Below are positions 60,667 through 64,000 of a stretch of 64,000 nt of DNA, one piece after another. The notes below the pieces were generated by a model. That model was given only the letters and a program-made list of their open reading frames with translations, was not told where the DNA came from and did no database searches. Numbering within the stretch: position 1 is the first letter of the stretch; each line of letters starts with the position of its first letter. Position numbers and translations under genes: made by a program. The stretch comes from Acanthamoeba castellanii str. Neff (lineage: Eukaryota; Discosea; Longamoebia; Acanthamoebidae): contig NW_004457442.1 of NCBI RefSeq assembly GCF_000313135.1, positions 829,657-893,656 on the forward strand, in the 5' to 3' direction.

Positions 60667-60698
60667 GGGCGCTAGAGCACTCTAGCACACTAGCGCCC
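60667..60698. repeat. Perfect 9-bp inverted repeat (hairpin) downstream of the acyltransferase gene
   Basis: GGGCGCTAG (60667-60675) pairs with CTAGCGCCC (60690-60698) across a 14-base loop. It lies 149 bp after the acyltransferase stop, so it could be in the 3' UTR or mark its end. Confidence 0.8.
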
Positions 60699-60731
60699 TT
60701 TGACTAATGCCGTCTTGCCGAAGATCTCATC

Positions 60732-60923
60732 ATGTGGAGGTTATCTTGCCTCGCATTGGTGGTCCTGTTGACTCTCTGTCTCTGGGCGGGACCACTGCCC
60801 AAGAACTGGCACCTTCCTAACCCTCCGGTTCGCCCTCGAGCTCGCCCCTGCACGCCCTCGCCCTCGCGCCCGGCCTCGGCCCTCTCCCAGCCGTTCGCCC
60901 TCGCACAACCGGATCAGAGTTGA
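60732..60923 (+). CDS. Possible small secreted protein (63 residues)
   Basis: An ATG-started ORF begins MWRLSCLALVVLLTLCLWAG, a textbook signal peptide with Arg then a 16-residue hydrophobic core and small residues before the predicted cleavage. The remaining 40 residues are Pro/Arg/Ser-rich (RPRARPCTPSPSRPAS). It stands alone between two plus-strand genes. Composition is as GC-rich as neighbouring coding DNA. I recognise no family, and the ORF is short enough to occur by chance. Confidence 0.3.
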   Translation: MWRLSCLALVVLLTLCLWAGPLPKNWHLPNPPVRPRARPCTPSPSRPASALSQPFALAQPDQS

Positions 60924-61343
60924 GCCGTACCGCTCGTTTCGCATTTAACGAATTACTCAGTGTGCGTGTGCGTGTGCGTGTGGGTGTGCGTGTGCGTGTG
61001 CGTGTGCATTGTGTGTGCGTGTGTGGATTTGCCGCTTTCTGTGCTCTTAATTAATTCAGCTTTGAAATGAAAATAAAAGCAAAGAGAAACAACTTTAAAT
61101 TGCGTTCGCCAACATTCGAAGAAGAAAGGCCAACAACGCCAAGCCCCACCCGATCACAAACTTTGTTAACTTACTGGCGGTCGGTACGTCCCAGGCCAAG
61201 ATTACGCAACATAACGATTAAATGAATGAATGTGCATATTAATGATCAAACAATTAATCAATTAATCAATTAATAATGAGAACAAGTCGAATGGTGCACA
61301 TCAGCTTACGAAGTTGCGATTGTTTTCAGACGGCCAGTGAAGG
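60924..61343. other. Intergenic region, AT-rich, promoter of the ankyrin/SPRY gene
   Basis: A (GTGTGC)n-like stretch lies at 60960-61015, followed by AT-rich sequence with an ATTAATCA-type direct repeat at 61248-61272. No gene seen. The ankyrin/SPRY start follows at 61344. Confidence 0.45.
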
Positions 61344-64000
61344 ATGGAATCTCAGGCCTCTTCTTCTTCTTCGACGGCAAGTAGCAGTACTTACGATGCC
61401 GCCAGCCTGCCGCCGGTAGACCTCTTCGTCGAGCGACTGCACAAGGCCGCCGCGTCGGGCGACCTCGCTGCGCTCAACCTTCTGCTCGACGCGCTCCGCG
61501 AGACCGCCGGGCGCGAGCGCGAGCTCGCCGCCTTCGTGTCCTCGTCCCTGTCGTCATTGCTGGACTCGCCGGGACTCGAAGCCGCGTCGGCTCAGCGCGG
61601 ACGCCGGCAGCGCGACGTGCGCATCCACCTGGGCATCGGGCGCGACGACGAGGGCCGCGGCGACTGCTACGACCTGTTCAAGGGACCTGACCTGCTGGGC
61701 CGCACGGCGCTGCACCAGGCCTGCTACCACGGCCACTCCGACTGCGTAAAGGCGCTGCTCGAGTTCGACGTCGCCCTGCGCGAGCTCATGTTTGGCGCCG
61801 AGCAGCCCAGCGGCAGCAAGAAGGCTGCCCAGCAGCCGCAGCCACAGCCGCCGCCGCCGATTCGCCGTTCGACATCGTCGGTCGGCGCTGGTGGCGGCCA
61901 GCGCAATGCGCTGAGGAAGAGCATGGCACGGTCGGTGGCCGGCCAGCCAACGCTGGCGGCGTCGACGGGCGCCGGCGTGGCGGGCAGCGTCGCGGCAGGC
62001 GCGGCGGCGGCGGAGCAGACCAGCGTGGTCCCCGCGGACGCGGAGACGACGGAGGCCGGCCACGTCGACGAGGGCGAGCGCGAGCAGGAGGGCGAGGGCA
62101 TGGAGCGACGGCGGCTTGTCGACACGGGCGACCTGCGTGGGCTGCTGCCCATCATGGTCGCCATCTACCGCGGCAACAAGGACTGCGTGCAGGTGCTTCT
62201 TGGCCACAATCCGACGCTTGACGCCCTACAGACACAGGTACATACGGTTGTGTTGTGTGCGTGTGTGCGTGTGTGCGTGTGCGGTGATGTGTGCGACAGC
62301 GACTCACGCAATGCGGATGGCCACGTCGTATCATATCACGTTCCAGGTGTTTGCCTATGAGCAACGGCATCCGTATCGCGCGATGGAAAAGCGGTCAGTG
62401 CAGTCGCTCTACGCGGTGACGCTTAACCCCAACGACCTCTACCGCGTCAACTTGTCGCTCGACTCCCTTGAGGTGTGTCGTGTGTGTCGTGTGTGTCGTG
62501 TGTGTCGTGTGTGTCGTGTGTGTCGTGTGTGTCGTGTGTGTCGTGTGTCGTGCGCGCACTCAGACACAATGAGCCCGTGAACTGACAACGAATGCACGGG
62601 CAGGTTTACAACGGCACCGATGACTTTGGCAGCGCGAGAGCCAACACGGGCGTGTATCGGCAGGAAGGCCGTTGGTACTTCGAGGTGGAGCTGCTGACCG
62701 GCGGCCTCGCCCAGCTCGGCTGGGCCACTCGCCAATCGTCGTTCAACGTACGGCGCCAACCACCACGGAACGCCGTGACACCGTCTCACAGTCCATGTGC
62801 ACTGTTGATGCGTGGTGACGAACTCCTCCAGAAATCGACGGGAGTGGGCGATACCGGCTCCTCGTTTGGGTTTGACGGGTTCAGGTGCCGCGCGTGGCAC
62901 GATCTCAAGAGCAGCCCGTACGGACAGAGGTGGAAGGCCGGAGGTAACGCACACGCACACGCACACGCACACGCACACGCACACGCACACGCACACGCAC
63001 ACGCACACGCACACGCACACGCACACGCACCTTCTCCTCACACTGACCTCTGTGCTTACTGGCAATTGCAGATATCGTGGGTTGTGAGCTCGACCGCAGC
63101 AATGATCAAATCAGCTTCTACCTCAACGGGCAGCCGATGGGCGTTGCCTTCACGAAGATCGGGGACGACATCAAGCTGTTCCCTGCCGTCAGGCACACAC
63201 TCCTCTCTCATTATATTAAGACGCCGTGCGGCATGTCGCGCGAGCTGATACTGACCCGGAGGCTCTGGTGGTGCGGGCGTGCAGTGTGGATGCGACTGAA
63301 CGGTGTCGCCTGAACTTTGGCGGAAGAGGCGGCGAAGGGTTCAGGCACCTGCCCGACGGGTGCAAGTCGCTGTGCGACCTGATCCCCGAGGCTCAGGCGC
63401 GCCTCACCCACTGGAAGCTGCGCGCCCTCCATGGCACCTTCGTCAGCGAACCCGCGATGAGTACGCGCTTTCCCTGCGAAACGCAAACGCAAACGCAAAT
63501 CTAAACGCAAACGCAAATCTAAACGCAAACGCAAACAAACCGCAGAGCTGCCTTGCATGAACTTGGGTCAACAGCGACTCAAGTTGCCACTGGCCTGGGC
63601 CACCGTGTACGGTGGTGCCGGGGCGGAGATGTTCGACCTACTCCTGCGCGAGGCCAGCCCGCAGGCCGTGGCCGGCCAGCTGCGCCTGCTGGCCGCCGAT
63701 GGCGCCGAGCAGGGTCTGATGCCTGTGCCGCACCTGGCCAGCCTATGCGGCAACGAGGCCGTGCTTCGCTGGTGCGTCGAACACAGCAAGATCCTTGGCG
63801 CCAAGGGACGCGCCCAGGCGAAGCCGCAGCAGCAGCAGCAGCTTCTGTTCGACCTGGCCAACGACCGCGACCGCGTGGGAGCCACTGCACTGCACTACGC
63901 GGCGCTCGGGGGTCACCTGGCGTGTGTGCGGCTGCTGGTCGAGGAGGCTCACGTCCCGCCGGACACGACCATCAAGAAGTCGACCGCCCGCACGCTCAAT
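61344..64000 (+). CDS. Ankyrin-repeat / SPRY-domain protein (runs off right edge)
   Basis: Seven exons are in phase to the edge, 676 codons: 61344-62237, 62347-62472, 62604-62747, 62832-62943, 63072-63192, 63285-63460, 63546-64000. A first ankyrin unit is LLGRTALHQACYHGHSDCVK (about residues 115-135). It is interrupted by an about 95-residue Ala/Gly/Gln/Glu-rich insert and resumes LLPIMVAIYRGNKDCVQVLL. A SPRY domain follows: GVYRQEGRWYFEVELLTGG, QLGWATRQSSF, GDTGSSFGFDGFR, VGCELDRSNDQISFYLNGQP, then LFPAV joined to LNFGG. More ankyrin units come after it (GATALHYAALGGHLACVRLL, residues 645-665). SPRY domains bind peptides and ankyrins bind proteins; no enzymatic part is visible yet. Intron 5 uses a GC donor. 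The C-terminus is outside the window. Confidence 0.88.
62473..62552. repeat. GTGTGTCGT 9-bp tandem array
   Basis: About eight to nine copies lie between exons 62472 and 62604 of the ankyrin/SPRY gene. Confidence 0.88.
62948..63029. repeat. (ACACGC)n microsatellite
   Basis: About 82 bp of perfect hexanucleotide repeat starts five bases after the donor at 62944 in the SPRY-coding region of the ankyrin/SPRY gene. Confidence 0.92.

Overview
This 64 kb window reads as nuclear DNA of a free-living amoebozoan, most probably Acanthamoeba or a close relative. That identification is inference: coding sequence is GC-rich, genes carry many short introns (usually 50-150 bp, donors mostly GTAC/GTGC/GTAA), introns are full of CACACG/CGTGTG simple repeats, gene density is about one per 3 kb on both strands, and the proteome mixes conserved eukaryotic families with unusual domain fusions. 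No bacterial operon, CRISPR array, insertion sequence, rRNA, tRNA or virus-like gene was seen. All gene models were spliced by eye. Wherever exons are listed, the summed length is divisible by three (or in phase up to the window edge), except for the metallophosphoesterase, which has a problem in exon 1.

Layout, left to right. Minus strand: a truncated low-complexity gene (1-722); a WD40 protein (1376-4579); a USP40-type deubiquitinase (5392-12845); an F-box/WD40 protein (13341-16070); a SAM-domain protein (16306-19271). Plus strand: a PRMT5-like methyltransferase lacking the TIM barrel (19370-21196); a secreted metallophosphoesterase/5'-nucleotidase (21355-24200); a prolyl-3-hydroxylase-like dioxygenase (24330-26008); a membrane RING-CH ligase (26453-27088). 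Minus: a 24-exon Clu-like/TPR/RCC1 giant (27682-36614). Plus: a Pin4 parvulin (36861-37483), an RBR ubiquitin ligase with an SR-type tail (37866-40682), and an F-box/Rho-GTPase fusion (40889-43969). Minus: an RRM/tyrosine-phosphatase fusion (44123-48636) and SDHAF4 (48919-49299). Plus: a secreted beta-helix protein (49581-52713). Minus: a GH27 alpha-galactosidase (52828-55461) and a METTL21-type methyltransferase (55741-56940). Plus: a glycerol-3-phosphate acyltransferase (57219-60518), a doubtful small secreted ORF, and an ankyrin/SPRY gene that runs off the right edge (61344-64000).

There is no operon logic, but several genes share themes. Five concern ubiquitin: USP40, F-box/WD40, RING-CH, RBR-SR and F-box/Rho. 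Two adjacent convergent genes encode secreted carbohydrate-type proteins. Four close divergent pairs probably share promoters. The most unusual items are the fusions: RBR-SR, F-box-Rho, RRM-RRM-PTP-RRM, Clu-TPR-RCC1, and a USP40 whose catalytic domain is split by a UBA and a RanBP2 zinc finger. A set of GC-AG introns also restores conserved residues. No single multi-gene 'new system' could be demonstrated.
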